A stretch of DNA of 64,000 nucleotides from Arthrobacter sp. FW306-2-2C-D06B (GCF_021789175.1 NZ_CP084560.1:1302001-1366000), one strand, 5' to 3'; positions 29,565 through 39,240 are shown, counted from the first letter of the stretch. Program-made: numbers and translations. Notes: generated from the letters alone by a model not told the origin.

Positions 29565-29599
29565 TGCGCGCGTGCCGTCCTGACCTTCCGGGCAGACCC

Positions 29600-31261
29600 T
29601 TAGATCCAGGACGGCATCCACATACGCACGCGCCAGTCCTGGTAGCTGATCACTTCTGCCGTCCACACCGGATAGAAGAACGCCGACAACAGCACGGCAA
29701 GGGCGACCACAAGGCCAACCACGTACAGGCCGGAGCGGCGGCGCCACGGAGGAGCCCCGCTCTTGCCGAGCACCAGTCCCAATCCATAGACGAGAGCCAG
29801 CACGAGGAAGGGTTCGAAGGAAAGCGCGTAGAAGTAGAACATGGTGCGCTCCGGATACATGAACCACGGCAAATACCCTGCGGCGACGCCGGCCAGGATG
29901 GCCCCGGCCCGCCAGTCGCGCCGGCCCGCCCACCAGAACAACACTACGAAGAGCGCAATAGTGGCACCCCACCAGATCACCGGGTTACCGACGGACAGGA
30001 TCGCCGAGGTGCAGTTGGGCAGGTCGCAGCCGGGGGTTCCCTGTTTGGGGGACTCGTAGTAGAACGAGGTGGGCCGCCCCATGACAAGCCAGGTCCACGG
30101 GCTCGCCGAATACGGGTGCGGCGAGCTGAGGCCTTGATGGAAGTTGTAAGCCTCCATGTGGTAGTACGCCAGGGACCGCAGCGGCCCGGGAATCCATCCC
30201 CATGTATCGGAGGGGTTCGCATCCGCCCAGTGCCGGTAGTAGGCGTCCTTGGAAAGGAACCAGCCGGTCCACGTCGACAGGTACACGGCTCCGGCCACCG
30301 GGATCATGGTGAAGAACGCCGGAATGCCGTCCTTGATGATTCCGGCGCTGGGCCAGCTCCGGATGCCCGCGATGCGCCGCGCGCTCATGTCCCAGAAAAC
30401 GGTCAACAGGCCGAAAGCAACCACGAAGAACAGTGCCGACCACTTGGTGCCGACCGCCAGGCCGAGGCAGACGCCGGCCGCCAGCCGCCACCAGCGGAAT
30501 CCGAGCCACGGCCCCGAGGCGAGGTGCAACGCCGTCGGCCGGCCGTCCTTGGAGGCGCCTGCCAGCGCGGCGAGCCGTGCAGCCAGCCGGCGCCGTCCGT
30601 CGTCGCGATCCATCAGCAGGGCGCCAAAGGCAGCGAGCAGCCAAAACATCAGGAAGATGTCCAGCAGGGACGTCCGCGACATGACCAAGTGGTGGCCGTC
30701 CACGGCGAGCAGCAGCCCAGCAGCCGCGCCGAGGATGTGGGACCGGAACAACTTCAGGGCGATCAGGGCGATCAGGGCGATGGAGAGGGTGCCCGTCAGG
30801 GCCGCGGAAAACCTCCAGCCGAAGGAATTGTCCGAGCCAAAGAACCACATTCCGAAGGCGATCATCCATTTCCCTACGGGGGGATGTACCACGTACTCAG
30901 GAGAGTTGAGCAGGACGTTCGGGTTGCCTGCATTGAAGGCATCGTTGGCCTTGTCCGGCCAGCTCCTCTCGTATCCGCTGACCAGGAACGAGTAGGCGTC
31001 CTTGACGTAGTAGGTCTCGTCGAAGACGAGGCTGTGCGGTGCGTCGAGGCGGACGAAACGCAGGATCCCGCCGATCACGGCAGTGATAGTTGGGATCAGC
31101 CAGAACCACAGCCTCAAGGACGGCGGATAATCCCGCCAGCTTTGGATGCTGCCAATGAGCCGCGTCCGCAGGGCCTCGGCCGTGAAGGCGTCCTCTGGCC
31201 GGGTCAACCAGCGCCGTATCAACCAGGTTTGCGGGGCGGGGCGCACGGAGGTATCGGTCAC
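29600..31261 (-). CDS. pmt: dolichyl-phosphate-mannose-protein mannosyltransferase (GT39)
   Basis: Transfers mannose from polyprenyl-phosphate-mannose to Ser/Thr of exported proteins at the membrane, coupled to Sec export in actinobacteria. The 553 residues show a GT-C layout: about 11 transmembrane helices and a first external loop carrying the catalytic Asp81-Glu82 pair (FDETYYVKD), followed by the NSPEYVVHPPVGKW segment typical of the family. The GTG start is 7 bases after TAGCAT (complement of 31269-31274), a leaderless layout. It is divergent from rsmI exactly as in mycobacteria. ManA in this window helps supply its mannose donor. Confidence 0.94.
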   Translation of the reverse strand: MTDTSVRPAPQTWLIRRWLTRPEDAFTAEALRTRLIGSIQSWRDYPPSLRLWFWLIPTITAVIGGILRFVRLDAPHSLVFDETYYVKDAYSFLVSGYERSWPDKANDAFNAGNPNVLLNSPEYVVHPPVGKWMIAFGMWFFGSDNSFGWRFSAALTGTLSIALIALIALKLFRSHILGAAAGLLLAVDGHHLVMSRTSLLDIFLMFWLLAAFGALLMDRDDGRRRLAARLAALAGASKDGRPTALHLASGPWLGFRWWRLAAGVCLGLAVGTKWSALFFVVAFGLLTVFWDMSARRIAGIRSWPSAGIIKDGIPAFFTMIPVAGAVYLSTWTGWFLSKDAYYRHWADANPSDTWGWIPGPLRSLAYYHMEAYNFHQGLSSPHPYSASPWTWLVMGRPTSFYYESPKQGTPGCDLPNCTSAILSVGNPVIWWGATIALFVVLFWWAGRRDWRAGAILAGVAAGYLPWFMYPERTMFYFYALSFEPFLVLALVYGLGLVLGKSGAPPWRRRSGLYVVGLVVALAVLLSAFFYPVWTAEVISYQDWRVRMWMPSWI

Positions 31262-31329
31262 TCAGCCCATGCTACCTTTTGCCTCCGGTAGCTCCCTGAA
31301 AGCGGCGGCGGGGGCATTAGGCTTGTTGG

Positions 31330-32274
31330 GTGACTGAACAGCTGAGCTCCCCGGATGAAACCACCGTTCCCGACTCGGCGGAGTCCCTTGAGTCGGGGGC
31401 GGAGCCTTTTGAAGCACAGGCGCTTCCCGCCTTGCCCGACGGCGTGGGCCGGATCGTGCTGGCTGCCACTCCCATCGGCAACGTCGGCGATGCCTCCAGC
31501 CGGCTCATCGAGTTGTTGCAGACGGCTGACATCGTGGCCGCAGAGGACACCCGGCGCCTGCACCGGCTCGTCCAGTCGCTTGGCATCACCGTTTCCGGCC
31601 GGGTTATCAGCTACCACGAGCACAACGAGGCCGCCAAGACCGAGGAACTCCTGGACCACGTCCGCGCGGGCAAGACCATCATCATGGTGAGCGACGCCGG
31701 CATGCCCGCAGTGTCCGACCCCGGCTTCCGCCTCGTGGAGGGAGCCGTGGCAGCAGGACTCTTCGTCACCGCCTTCCCCGGCCCGTCCGCAGTGTTGACC
31801 GCCCTGGCGCTATCAGGGCTGCCCACGGACCGGTTCTGCTTCGAGGGATTCCTTCCCCGCAAAGCCGGCGAACGCAGCTCCCGGCTTGCGGACCTCGGCA
31901 ACGAACGCCGGACCATGGTGTTCTTCGAGGCACCGCACCGGCTCGAGCCAATGCTCCGTGCCCTTCACGAGCGGTTCGGTTCGGACCGCCGCATCGCCGT
32001 GTGCCGCGATTTGACGAAGACCTACGAGGAAGTCATCCGGGGAACGGTCCGGGAACTGCTCGAGTGGGCTGAAAACAACGAGGTCCGCGGCGAGATTGCC
32101 GTCGTCGTGGCCGGCGCCCCTGAACAGGCGCCGGGCAAACCCGAGGACCATGTTGCCGCGGTCAATGAGCTCATTGCCAAGGGAATCAGGCTCAAGGAAG
32201 CAGTAGCCGCGGTGGCCGAGGAGGCCCGCATCAGCAAGCGCGAGCTGTACTCTGCGGTGCTCGCGGCGCGGTAG
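31330..32274 (+). CDS. rsmI: 16S rRNA (cytidine-1402 2'-O)-methyltransferase
   Basis: SAM-dependent methyltransferase of the tetrapyrrole-methylase fold that modifies C1402 in the ribosomal decoding centre. The 314 residues include ATPIGNVGD (46-54), AEDTR (71-75), SDAGMPAVSDPG and FFEAPHR. An acidic N-terminal extension of about 38 residues precedes the core. The GTG start lies 6 bases after TAGGCT (31318-31323), with no Shine-Dalgarno sequence. The last codons, including the stop, are part of a 22-bp tandem duplication. Confidence 0.95.
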   Translation: MTEQLSSPDETTVPDSAESLESGAEPFEAQALPALPDGVGRIVLAATPIGNVGDASSRLIELLQTADIVAAEDTRRLHRLVQSLGITVSGRVISYHEHNEAAKTEELLDHVRAGKTIIMVSDAGMPAVSDPGFRLVEGAVAAGLFVTAFPGPSAVLTALALSGLPTDRFCFEGFLPRKAGERSSRLADLGNERRTMVFFEAPHRLEPMLRALHERFGSDRRIAVCRDLTKTYEEVIRGTVRELLEWAENNEVRGEIAVVVAGAPEQAPGKPEDHVAAVNELIAKGIRLKEAVAAVAEEARISKRELYSAVLAAR

Positions 32275-32311
32275 GGCGGTGCTCGCGGCGCGGTAAGGCG
32301 GTGCTCGCGGG
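32254..32311 (+). repeat. 22-bp tandem repeat at the rsmI 3' end
   Basis: Units at 32254-32275 and 32276-32297 differ in one position near the end, with a third partial unit at 32298-32311. The first unit contains the last codons and TAG stop of rsmI. The unit is not a multiple of three, so the stop was preserved because the duplicated copies lie beyond it. The remainder of the 210-base gap holds a possible promoter (TAGACA 32385-32390, TACCGT 32409-32414, spacer 18) for the dehydrogenase. Confidence 0.7.
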
Positions 32312-32484
32312 CCGTGGCTTCCGCCTCAACCCGGGGGCTGTGCAACTGCACAAACTCTTGCTCCCGCGGCAGTGCGTGAAGGCGTAGACACTGCTTCGCG
32401 GCGGGCAGTACCGTGACAGTAATTCCACAAAAATCAAGTGTTGGTGCATCTCTACAACGTGCACCGACTGACGAAGGAGTCACT

Positions 32485-33966
32485 GTGACTGTTACCGCCG
32501 ATCGCGAAAGCGAACTTCTCGCCTCCGTTCCCACGGGGCTGCTCATCAACGGCCAGTGGCTGCCTGCGGCGTCCGGCAAGACGTTCGACGTCGAGGATCC
32601 CTCCACGGGCAAGGTGCTCACGAGCATCTCCGACGCCGGAGTAGAGGACGGCGCCGCGGCGCTGGACGCTGCTGTTGCCGCCCAGACCTCCTGGGCTCGA
32701 ACCGCTCCCCGCGAGCGTGGCGAAATCCTGCGCCGCGCGTTCGAACTGGTCACGGCACGCGCCGAAGACTTCGCACTGCTCATGACCTTGGAAATGGGCA
32801 AGCCGTTGGCCGAAGCCCGCGGCGAAGTAGCTTATGGCGCGGAGTTCCTGCGCTGGTTCTCCGAGGAGGCCGTCCGCGTCAGCGGCCGCTACTCCGCGGC
32901 CCCGGACGGCAAGAACCGCATCCTGGTCCAGAAGAAGCCTGTTGGTCCCTGCCTGCTGATCACCCCGTGGAACTTCCCGCTGGCCATGGCTACCCGCAAG
33001 ATTGCCCCCGCGGTTGCCGCCGGCTGCACCATGGTGCTCAAGCCAGCCAACCTGACCCCGCTGACCAGCCTGCTCTTCGCCCAGGTCATGCAGGAAGCCG
33101 GCCTCCCGGCAGGCGTGCTCAACGTCATCCAGACCTCCACGGCAGGCGCGGTCACCGGGCCGCTCATCAAGGACGACCGCCTGCGCAAGATCTCCTTCAC
33201 CGGTTCCACCGCCGTCGGGCAGGCCCTCATGCGCGAAGCCGCCGACAAGGTCCTGCGCAGCTCCATGGAACTCGGCGGCAACGCACCGTTCGTGGTCTTC
33301 GAGGACGCCGACCTGGACAAGGCCGTCGAAGGCGCCGTCGCAGCCAAGATGCGCAACATGGGCGAGGCCTGCACCGCAGCCAACCGCTTCATTGTGCACG
33401 ACTCCATCGCTGATGCTTTTGCCGACAAGTTCGCTGCCAAGATCTCGGCACTTAACACTGCTCGCGGTACCGAGCCGGACTCCACGGTCGGCCCGTTGAT
33501 CGATGGCAAGGCCCGCAACGGCGTACATGCCCTCGTGTCCGACGCCGTTGCCAACGGCGCGATCGCCGTCACCGGCGGTGCCCCGGTGGACGGACCGGGC
33601 TACTTCTACCAGCCCACGGTGCTCAAGAACGTGTCCGCGGACGCCCGCATCCTGAAGGAAGAAATCTTCGGACCGGTGGCCCCGATCATCACGTTCAAGA
33701 GCGAAGACGAAGCCATCAAGCTGGCCAACAACACCGAATACGGTCTCGTCGCCTACGTCTACACCAAGGACCTGAATCGCGGACTGCGCGTCAGCGAAAG
33801 AATCGAGACCGGCATGCTCGGCCTGAACGCCGGCGTCATCTCCAACGCCGCGGCACCGTTCGGCGGCGTGAAGCAGTCCGGGCTGGGCCGTGAAGGCGGA
33901 TTCGAAGGCATCGAGGAATACCTCACCACGCAGTACGTCGGCATCGCGGATCCGTACGCCGACTAG
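32485..33966 (+). CDS. NAD(P)-dependent succinate-semialdehyde dehydrogenase-type aldehyde dehydrogenase
   Basis: Oxidises an aldehyde to its acid; similarity in layout to GabD suggests succinate semialdehyde in the GABA shunt, but the substrate is not proven. The 493 residues show the ALDH hallmarks: PWNFPLAM (161-168), Lys186 in the cofactor site, SFTGSTAVG (237-245), catalytic Glu262 in MELGG and nucleophile Cys296 in MGEACTAANRF. Glu replaces the more common Gln before the Cys. The GTG at 32485 has AAGGAG 5 bases upstream. It stands alone and is followed by a terminator. Confidence 0.9.
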   Translation: MTVTADRESELLASVPTGLLINGQWLPAASGKTFDVEDPSTGKVLTSISDAGVEDGAAALDAAVAAQTSWARTAPRERGEILRRAFELVTARAEDFALLMTLEMGKPLAEARGEVAYGAEFLRWFSEEAVRVSGRYSAAPDGKNRILVQKKPVGPCLLITPWNFPLAMATRKIAPAVAAGCTMVLKPANLTPLTSLLFAQVMQEAGLPAGVLNVIQTSTAGAVTGPLIKDDRLRKISFTGSTAVGQALMREAADKVLRSSMELGGNAPFVVFEDADLDKAVEGAVAAKMRNMGEACTAANRFIVHDSIADAFADKFAAKISALNTARGTEPDSTVGPLIDGKARNGVHALVSDAVANGAIAVTGGAPVDGPGYFYQPTVLKNVSADARILKEEIFGPVAPIITFKSEDEAIKLANNTEYGLVAYVYTKDLNRGLRVSERIETGMLGLNAGVISNAAAPFGGVKQSGLGREGGFEGIEEYLTTQYVGIADPYAD

Positions 33967-34011
33967 TAGAACTTCGGCGGACCTCTCGCAACGGGGAACT
34001 GCCGTTGAGTG

Positions 34012-34055
34012 AAGGGCAGGGCACTGGAACATTTGGGTTCCGGTGCCCTGCCTTT
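34012..34055 (+). terminator. terminator after the aldehyde dehydrogenase
   Basis: An 18-bp stem with two G-T pairs (34012-34029 with 34038-34055), 8-base loop, ending in TTT. Confidence 0.85.
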
Positions 34056-34066
34056 GCCGTTCCAAG

Positions 34067-34132
34067 CCCAACTGACTCGCATTTGTTGTCGTTTTCGAGG
34101 CCCATAACGACATCTAATGCGAGCTAGTTGGG
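34067..34132. repeat. 66-bp palindromic intergenic repeat, copy A
   Basis: Two 27-base arms beginning CCCAACT and ending AGTTGGG, with a 12-base loop; 23 of 27 arm positions pair. The same element occurs at 49780-49845. It abuts the stop codon of the convergent transglutaminase gene (34133) and could end its transcription. Confidence 0.8.
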
Positions 34133-36724
34133 TCAGCGCCGCCAGCGGATGGAGCCGAACAGTCTCTGCACGGATGCTGCCGCGCGGCGTGCCGCCGCGG
34201 CGGAAATGCCACCCAGCCAGCGGAAAGGCGACGACAGGAGCTGGAACCACCTGGACATCAAGGACGGCGGGAACCAATCCGCGCGGAAGACCGCGAACCA
34301 GGAGGCATTGCGCCGGAACGCGGCACGGACTGCCGCAATCCGGACCGCCGCTGCGTTCGCTTGGTCCGCCGCGGCCGCCGGGGGACCATAACGCTGCCGT
34401 TCGAAGTCGCCGGTGAGCGATGCAAGCGCGTGCTGGCCGGCGTCGTCGGCGGCTCCCGACGGCGAAGCTGCCGCGGCCGGCCCTCCGAGCGCAACCGAGC
34501 TGCTCAATCGGGCCGCGAAATGCCGCGGCGTTTCGCTGGGCACTGGCGGTACACCGTAATCCGTGGCGAGGTCCTCGAGCTCCGCCCATGCCAGGACCGG
34601 GCCATCCCGGGGCGGGGCCGGGCCGGCTGTGCCTCCCGAACCGGGCTGCTTGGCCCGTGCCGGCCTCAGGCGCCGAGCCCGGATCCCGGAGCGGACCAGC
34701 CGCGGGGAGGCTGCCAATACAGCCAGAAGAAGCACGGCCGCGGTGACGTACAGGATGGTTGCGGAGCCGCCGGCCGTGCCTGATCCGACTCCCGGACCCG
34801 CAACGGGCGGTACAGCAGCGGTGCTCGGCGCAGGAGTGGAGGAACCCGGGGTCAGGTTTTCGTCATGGAGGTTGGTGCTCGGGCCGCCCGCTGCGGCAGC
34901 CTCGCTCGCGTAGGGCGGAACGACGCCGCGGGAAGGGGTTGGTTCGAAGGCGACCCAACCGACTCCCTCGAAATAGAGCTCGGGCCAGGCGTGGGCGTCG
35001 CGGGCATCCACCTGGTACTCCGGCAGGGGCTCCTGTCCGGCCACCGCAACTGTGGCCCCTGTGGCATGGCCCGGCGCGTAACCGACGGCGATGCGGCTCG
35101 GGATTCCGTCCAGCCGCGCCATGACGGCCATCGCAGAGGCAAAGTGCACGCAATAGCCGCTCTTCTGCTGCAGGAAATCGGCCAGCACGGACATGCCGTT
35201 GCCGTCATAACCGCCCTGGACCGGAGCCTGCAGGGAATAGCTGAACTGGGAGGAGCGCAGATAGTCCTGGATCGCCATCGCCTTCGCATAGTTGCCGTTG
35301 GCCCCGGCCGTCACTGACTTGGCGGTGTTCTTCACAATGTCCGGAACATTGCTTGGCAACTGGATGAAATCCTGTGAGATGGACGTGGGCTTGGCGTTGT
35401 CCTGGCTTAACGTTGCGGAGGTCACGGACGGCAGCGCCGAATATACCGTGTACTGCTGGTTCCTTGTGGTTCCGTCCTCGCCTCGGATGCTGAGCGTCGC
35501 CGGATCCCACGACCAGCGTCCGCTCAGACCGTTGACGGCTGTCGGGGCATAGGGGACCGGCAGATACGGACTGGTGAACTGCCCGGTGTCGACCACCGTC
35601 ACTTGGCGCACCAGCTCGGACGGGAGCGGGTAGTCCGGCGCCATCCGGCCCGGCCCTACGCGCCGTGAGGCTTCGCGGTCGTCCGGCGCCCAGGTATCGC
35701 CGTCGAACTTGTCAATGGTGACCGAGCGCAAGTAGACCGGGGCCGTGGAACTCGTGGCATAGGTAATGCTGCCGTCGCCGGTGGGATTCCGCAGGCTGTT
35801 GCCGAGGGTGATCATGGGGTTCAGGCCGTTGGAGACGCCCCAGGGATTCAGCCGCGAACCGACCGGAAACGTCCCGCGCTCGAAGCCCGGAACCGCCAGC
35901 GGCAACAGGAGCCCCAGCGCCAGGGCCACGCCACCGATCACCATGGATCGTTTGAGCTGCCCCGTGCCATGGGCGTTGTCGGTCTGCAACCGCGAGTCCG
36001 GCGCGAACCACTGGCTGCAACCCAGGATCAGGATGAAGCCGACGGCGGCAGCGAGGAATCCGGGCAGCCCGCCACCTTGCGGTTTGATGGTCGCCGGGAA
36101 CACGAGGACAACCAGCAGGCCCAAGCCGCTCGTCGCAGGCATCCCGAGCGGGACCGCCAGGGTGTCGACGAGGACAGCAACCACGCCCAGGGCCGCGCAG
36201 GCGACGAACACGATTCCTGCGTTCGGCGAGACGGGTGCCGTCTCCGAGACCACGGTTTCGCCGGCCCGTTTGAGGAACTGACCCAGCGTGTCAAGGGTCG
36301 CGCCGGAGGGAATGAAGCCCGCGATGCTTTCCGGCCGGAAGAACGTGAAGTCGAGGATAAACACCAAGGCGAGCAGGCCGCCCAAAGTGGTGAGCACAGG
36401 GTGGACCCTCAAGGCGCGAAGGACGGCCAGGGTCAGCCCGACGACAAACACCGTGGTGATGGCGGGAACCAGCCAGGCCCAGCCCCTGAAAACCCCGTTG
36501 AGCGAGAGCGAGGCTCCGAGTACGGCGACGGCGATGGCCGCCGACATTGCCCAGGGGTAGGCTCCCGGCCCTGGCTTTCGCGGGCCTCGGGGCGCCCTTC
36601 CCGGCCCATTGGACCCTTTTGCCCCATCGGACCCTTTTGCCCCATCGGACCAGGGGTCACTTGTCCCTGCCGGTTCCGGACCCGGGGAACGCCCCGGAGG
36701 GCCGTTCCTGGAGGTAGTGGTCAT
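34133..36724 (-). CDS. membrane transglutaminase-like protein (TgpA/DUF3488 type)
   Basis: An 863-residue membrane protein. A Pro/Gly-rich cytoplasmic N-terminus containing repeated GAKGS units is followed by about six transmembrane helices to residue 290 or so. A periplasm-facing transglutaminase-like domain comes next, with GYCVHFASAM (Cys near 524), DAHAWPELYF (His near 577) and the GWVAFEPTP motif. One more helix and a cytoplasmic Ala-rich DUF4129-like tail complete it. The bacterial role is unclear; protein or wall processing is inferred. The ATG overlaps the DUF58 stop by 4 bp. A 195-residue upstream extension overlapping DUF58 was rejected. Confidence 0.88.
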   Translation of the reverse strand: MTTTSRNGPPGRSPGPEPAGTSDPWSDGAKGSDGAKGSNGPGRAPRGPRKPGPGAYPWAMSAAIAVAVLGASLSLNGVFRGWAWLVPAITTVFVVGLTLAVLRALRVHPVLTTLGGLLALVFILDFTFFRPESIAGFIPSGATLDTLGQFLKRAGETVVSETAPVSPNAGIVFVACAALGVVAVLVDTLAVPLGMPATSGLGLLVVLVFPATIKPQGGGLPGFLAAAVGFILILGCSQWFAPDSRLQTDNAHGTGQLKRSMVIGGVALALGLLLPLAVPGFERGTFPVGSRLNPWGVSNGLNPMITLGNSLRNPTGDGSITYATSSTAPVYLRSVTIDKFDGDTWAPDDREASRRVGPGRMAPDYPLPSELVRQVTVVDTGQFTSPYLPVPYAPTAVNGLSGRWSWDPATLSIRGEDGTTRNQQYTVYSALPSVTSATLSQDNAKPTSISQDFIQLPSNVPDIVKNTAKSVTAGANGNYAKAMAIQDYLRSSQFSYSLQAPVQGGYDGNGMSVLADFLQQKSGYCVHFASAMAVMARLDGIPSRIAVGYAPGHATGATVAVAGQEPLPEYQVDARDAHAWPELYFEGVGWVAFEPTPSRGVVPPYASEAAAAGGPSTNLHDENLTPGSSTPAPSTAAVPPVAGPGVGSGTAGGSATILYVTAAVLLLAVLAASPRLVRSGIRARRLRPARAKQPGSGGTAGPAPPRDGPVLAWAELEDLATDYGVPPVPSETPRHFAARLSSSVALGGPAAAASPSGAADDAGQHALASLTGDFERQRYGPPAAAADQANAAAVRIAAVRAAFRRNASWFAVFRADWFPPSLMSRWFQLLSSPFRWLGGISAAAARRAAASVQRLFGSIRWRR

Positions 36725-38139
36725 CGTGGCACCGCCGCGCCACGCCGGACGTCCATCGCTGCGGCTGCGGCAGCGAGAATCTCTCCCTGGTCGAATCCGG
36801 CCCACGCGGCGATAAGGTCCGTTCTCGAATTCACCGCGACGGCACGCCACCCGCCCAGCTTCAGGGCTTCGATGACGGGTTGGACATGGCGCGGGTGGTC
36901 GGTAACCACGAGCGCAAAAGCGTTGGCCCCGTAGCCGGCGGCCGGCGCCATCGCGCGGGCCTCGGAGAGCGGCATGTTGCCGAGCAGCGCGAGGACGGGG
37001 CCACGCAGGCGGTGTGCGGCCAGCTTGTCCATGAGATGGTCGTCGAAGGGCGCATCGGCACCCTCGACGACGGCAGCTTCTTTGCGGCCGCGCTCGCCGT
37101 GGACATGCCGTGGGCCGCTGAGCTGGATGGCGGCGAGGCTTTCGGCAATGGATTGCAGGCCTCCCGCACCGCTGAATTCCTCGGTTTCGGGATACGGCGC
37201 GGAGCGGGATGCGCGAAATGCGGGGTGTCCCGCGGCGTCGAGGAAACGCAGCGAATAGTTGCGATCGGCGAGGTGGGCGCTGATCGACATCGCTGCCGTC
37301 ACGACCCATTCGAAGTTCTCGCTGCTCACGAGTTCAAAGGCGTCTTCGTGCGCGGGACCGAAGACCGCGGCGGAGCCCGACACGAAAGCGGAATAGCGCT
37401 GGTCCAGGATGATGGTCGCCTCGGGCGTGGTGACGGATTCCTCCTGCCGCACCATGAGTTCGCCGTGCCGCGCCGTCGCGGCCCAATGGACGCGCCGCAT
37501 GGGGTCGCCATGCCGGTATTCGCGGGTCATCACATCGTCGTCGCTGGGATTGGCGCGGATCCGCGTGGCCGTCACGCCGTCGTTTCCGCGTGCGCCGGCC
37601 AGGCCTGTGGCGGGAAGTTCGACGGCGGCGGGCGTCACGGTGAGGATGTCGCCGTCGTCGATCTCGTGCCGGTGCAGCGACAATCCGAAGGGATCGCAGA
37701 ACTCGGCCGTGACCGGACCGATCCTGAACTGGCCGCGCTTGCCGGAGCGCAGGTGGTACTCATAGCGGCTGGTGCCGCCGGATGCGGCACGGGCGGGAAA
37801 GCGAAAGGCCGGAGGTTCGCCGAAGCGCGCCGGCAACTGCTCCTCCATGATCACCGGCCCGGCCGCTGCGCCGGTCCGTGCCACCGCCAAGCGCACCGTG
37901 GCCGTGGAGGAGGTCTCCACGGACGAGGGATGGAATTCGCGGAACACCTGGAAACGCGGCTTGAGGATACGGACGCCGGCAAGCGATACCAGCGGCAGCA
38001 CCAGCAGCAGGATCCCGAGGGCCAACAGATCCCGCCTGCCCATGATCTGGGCAAGCAGCAAGGAACCCACACCGCTGGCAAGCAAGCCCCAGCCACGGGT
38101 AGTGAACAGATGCTTCGGAAGTAGATCGATCAGCGCCAT
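36721..38139 (-). CDS. DUF58 domain membrane protein
   Basis: A 472-residue protein with two N-terminal transmembrane helices (about 14-60), then a soluble region with the DUF58 signature REYRHGDPMRRVHWAATAR and a vWA-like fold to the C-terminus. DUF58 proteins are standard partners of MoxR ATPases, whose chaperone-like activity is thought to act on vWA proteins. The start is 24 bp after the MoxR stop and the end overlaps the transglutaminase start, so the three form one operon. Confidence 0.9.
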   Translation of the reverse strand: MALIDLLPKHLFTTRGWGLLASGVGSLLLAQIMGRRDLLALGILLLVLPLVSLAGVRILKPRFQVFREFHPSSVETSSTATVRLAVARTGAAAGPVIMEEQLPARFGEPPAFRFPARAASGGTSRYEYHLRSGKRGQFRIGPVTAEFCDPFGLSLHRHEIDDGDILTVTPAAVELPATGLAGARGNDGVTATRIRANPSDDDVMTREYRHGDPMRRVHWAATARHGELMVRQEESVTTPEATIILDQRYSAFVSGSAAVFGPAHEDAFELVSSENFEWVVTAAMSISAHLADRNYSLRFLDAAGHPAFRASRSAPYPETEEFSGAGGLQSIAESLAAIQLSGPRHVHGERGRKEAAVVEGADAPFDDHLMDKLAAHRLRGPVLALLGNMPLSEARAMAPAAGYGANAFALVVTDHPRHVQPVIEALKLGGWRAVAVNSRTDLIAAWAGFDQGEILAAAAAAMDVRRGAAVPR

Positions 38140-38163
38140 GCCTGCCCCCCTCCTTCGCTCTCC

Positions 38164-39240
38164 CTAGCTGCCGCGGCGTTCCGCGGCAGCGTCTTGGCTT
38201 ACCGGGAGGGAAGCCAGGATGGCCCGGATGATGCTCTGTGGTGTATCACCGGAACTCGCGGCCTTGCGGTCAAGGATGATGCGGTGTGCCAGGACGGACT
38301 CGGCGACGGAAATGACGTCGTCGGGCAGCACGAAATCCCTTGCGTCAAGGGCTGCGGTCGCTTTGGCTGCGCGCAGTAGTTGCAGAAGGGAGCGCGGGCT
38401 GGCTCCGAGGCGCAGCCGGGCACTGTCCCGGGTGGCCCGGCCCAAGGCAACCGTATATTCCTTGACGGACTGCGAAACGTAAACCTGCTGCACGGTGGCG
38501 ATCATCGCTGCGACGTCCGCGGAGGTGACCACCGGCGTGACTTTGGCGAGGGGTGAAACTGCCTGATGCGTCTCGAGCATCTCGATCTCGGAGAGCTTGT
38601 CCGGGTAGCCCATCGAGATGCGCGCCATGAAACGGTCCCGCTGCGCTTCCGGCAGCGGGTACGTTCCTTCCATTTCGATGGGATTCTGCGTCGCGACAAC
38701 CATGAACGGCTCGCCCAGCTGGTACGAATGGCCGTCCACCGTGACCTGGTGTTCCTCCATGCATTCGAGGAGGGCGGACTGCGTCTTGGCCGAGGCGCGA
38801 TTGATTTCGTCTCCGATCACGATGTTGGCGAACACCGCACCCATCCGGAACTCGAACTGCCGCGAGGACTGGTTGTAGATGGAGACGCCCGTGACGTCGG
38901 AAGGAAGAAGGTCCGGGGTGAACTGGATCCGGCTGACCTTGCAATCGATGGTGCGGGCGAGGGTCTTGGCAAGCAACGTCTTGCCTACACCCGGCACGTC
39001 CTCCACCAGCAGGTGGCCTTGGGCGAGGAGCACGGTGAGGGCAAGCTTGGCGGCCTCGGCTTTGCCGTCGATGACCTTGTTGATGGCCGCCAGGATCTTC
39101 TCGCTGGCAGCGTGGAATTGCTCAGGATCCATGACCGTCGGCTTGTGCCCGTTGAGGGACTCGCGGTCAGGCGGCAAGGCAAGCACGGCCTCGTCCGGCA
39201 GCAATTGTTCATCAACGGTGCCGTGTCGCTTTGAGTCCAT
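38164..39240 (-). CDS. MoxR-family AAA+ ATPase
   Basis: A 358-residue ATPase with an N-terminal extension of about 45 residues. Walker A is EDVPGVGKT (80-88), Walker B VIGDEINR (141-148), and sensor 1 ATQNPIE; the C-terminal lid domain has ASPRSLLQLLRAAKA. The family acts as chaperones assembling metalloenzymes or vWA proteins. The ATG at 39240 was chosen because GAGGGG is 7 bases upstream; a TTG two codons earlier is too close to it. First gene of the moxR-DUF58-transglutaminase operon, divergent from tatD. Confidence 0.92.
   Translation of the reverse strand: MDSKRHGTVDEQLLPDEAVLALPPDRESLNGHKPTVMDPEQFHAASEKILAAINKVIDGKAEAAKLALTVLLAQGHLLVEDVPGVGKTLLAKTLARTIDCKVSRIQFTPDLLPSDVTGVSIYNQSSRQFEFRMGAVFANIVIGDEINRASAKTQSALLECMEEHQVTVDGHSYQLGEPFMVVATQNPIEMEGTYPLPEAQRDRFMARISMGYPDKLSEIEMLETHQAVSPLAKVTPVVTSADVAAMIATVQQVYVSQSVKEYTVALGRATRDSARLRLGASPRSLLQLLRAAKATAALDARDFVLPDDVISVAESVLAHRIILDRKAASSGDTPQSIIRAILASLPVSQDAAAERRGS

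Noticed and set aside
29564..31291. 575-aa open frame antisense to pmt
   Set aside because: It mirrors the pmt coding frame, is rich in Gly/Pro/Arg/Gln with no hydrophobic core, and spans the bidirectional terminator.
36725..37309. 195-residue N-terminal extension of the transglutaminase-like gene
   Set aside because: It lies entirely within the DUF58 gene in another frame; the ATG at 36724 with its 4-bp overlap is the coherent operon start.
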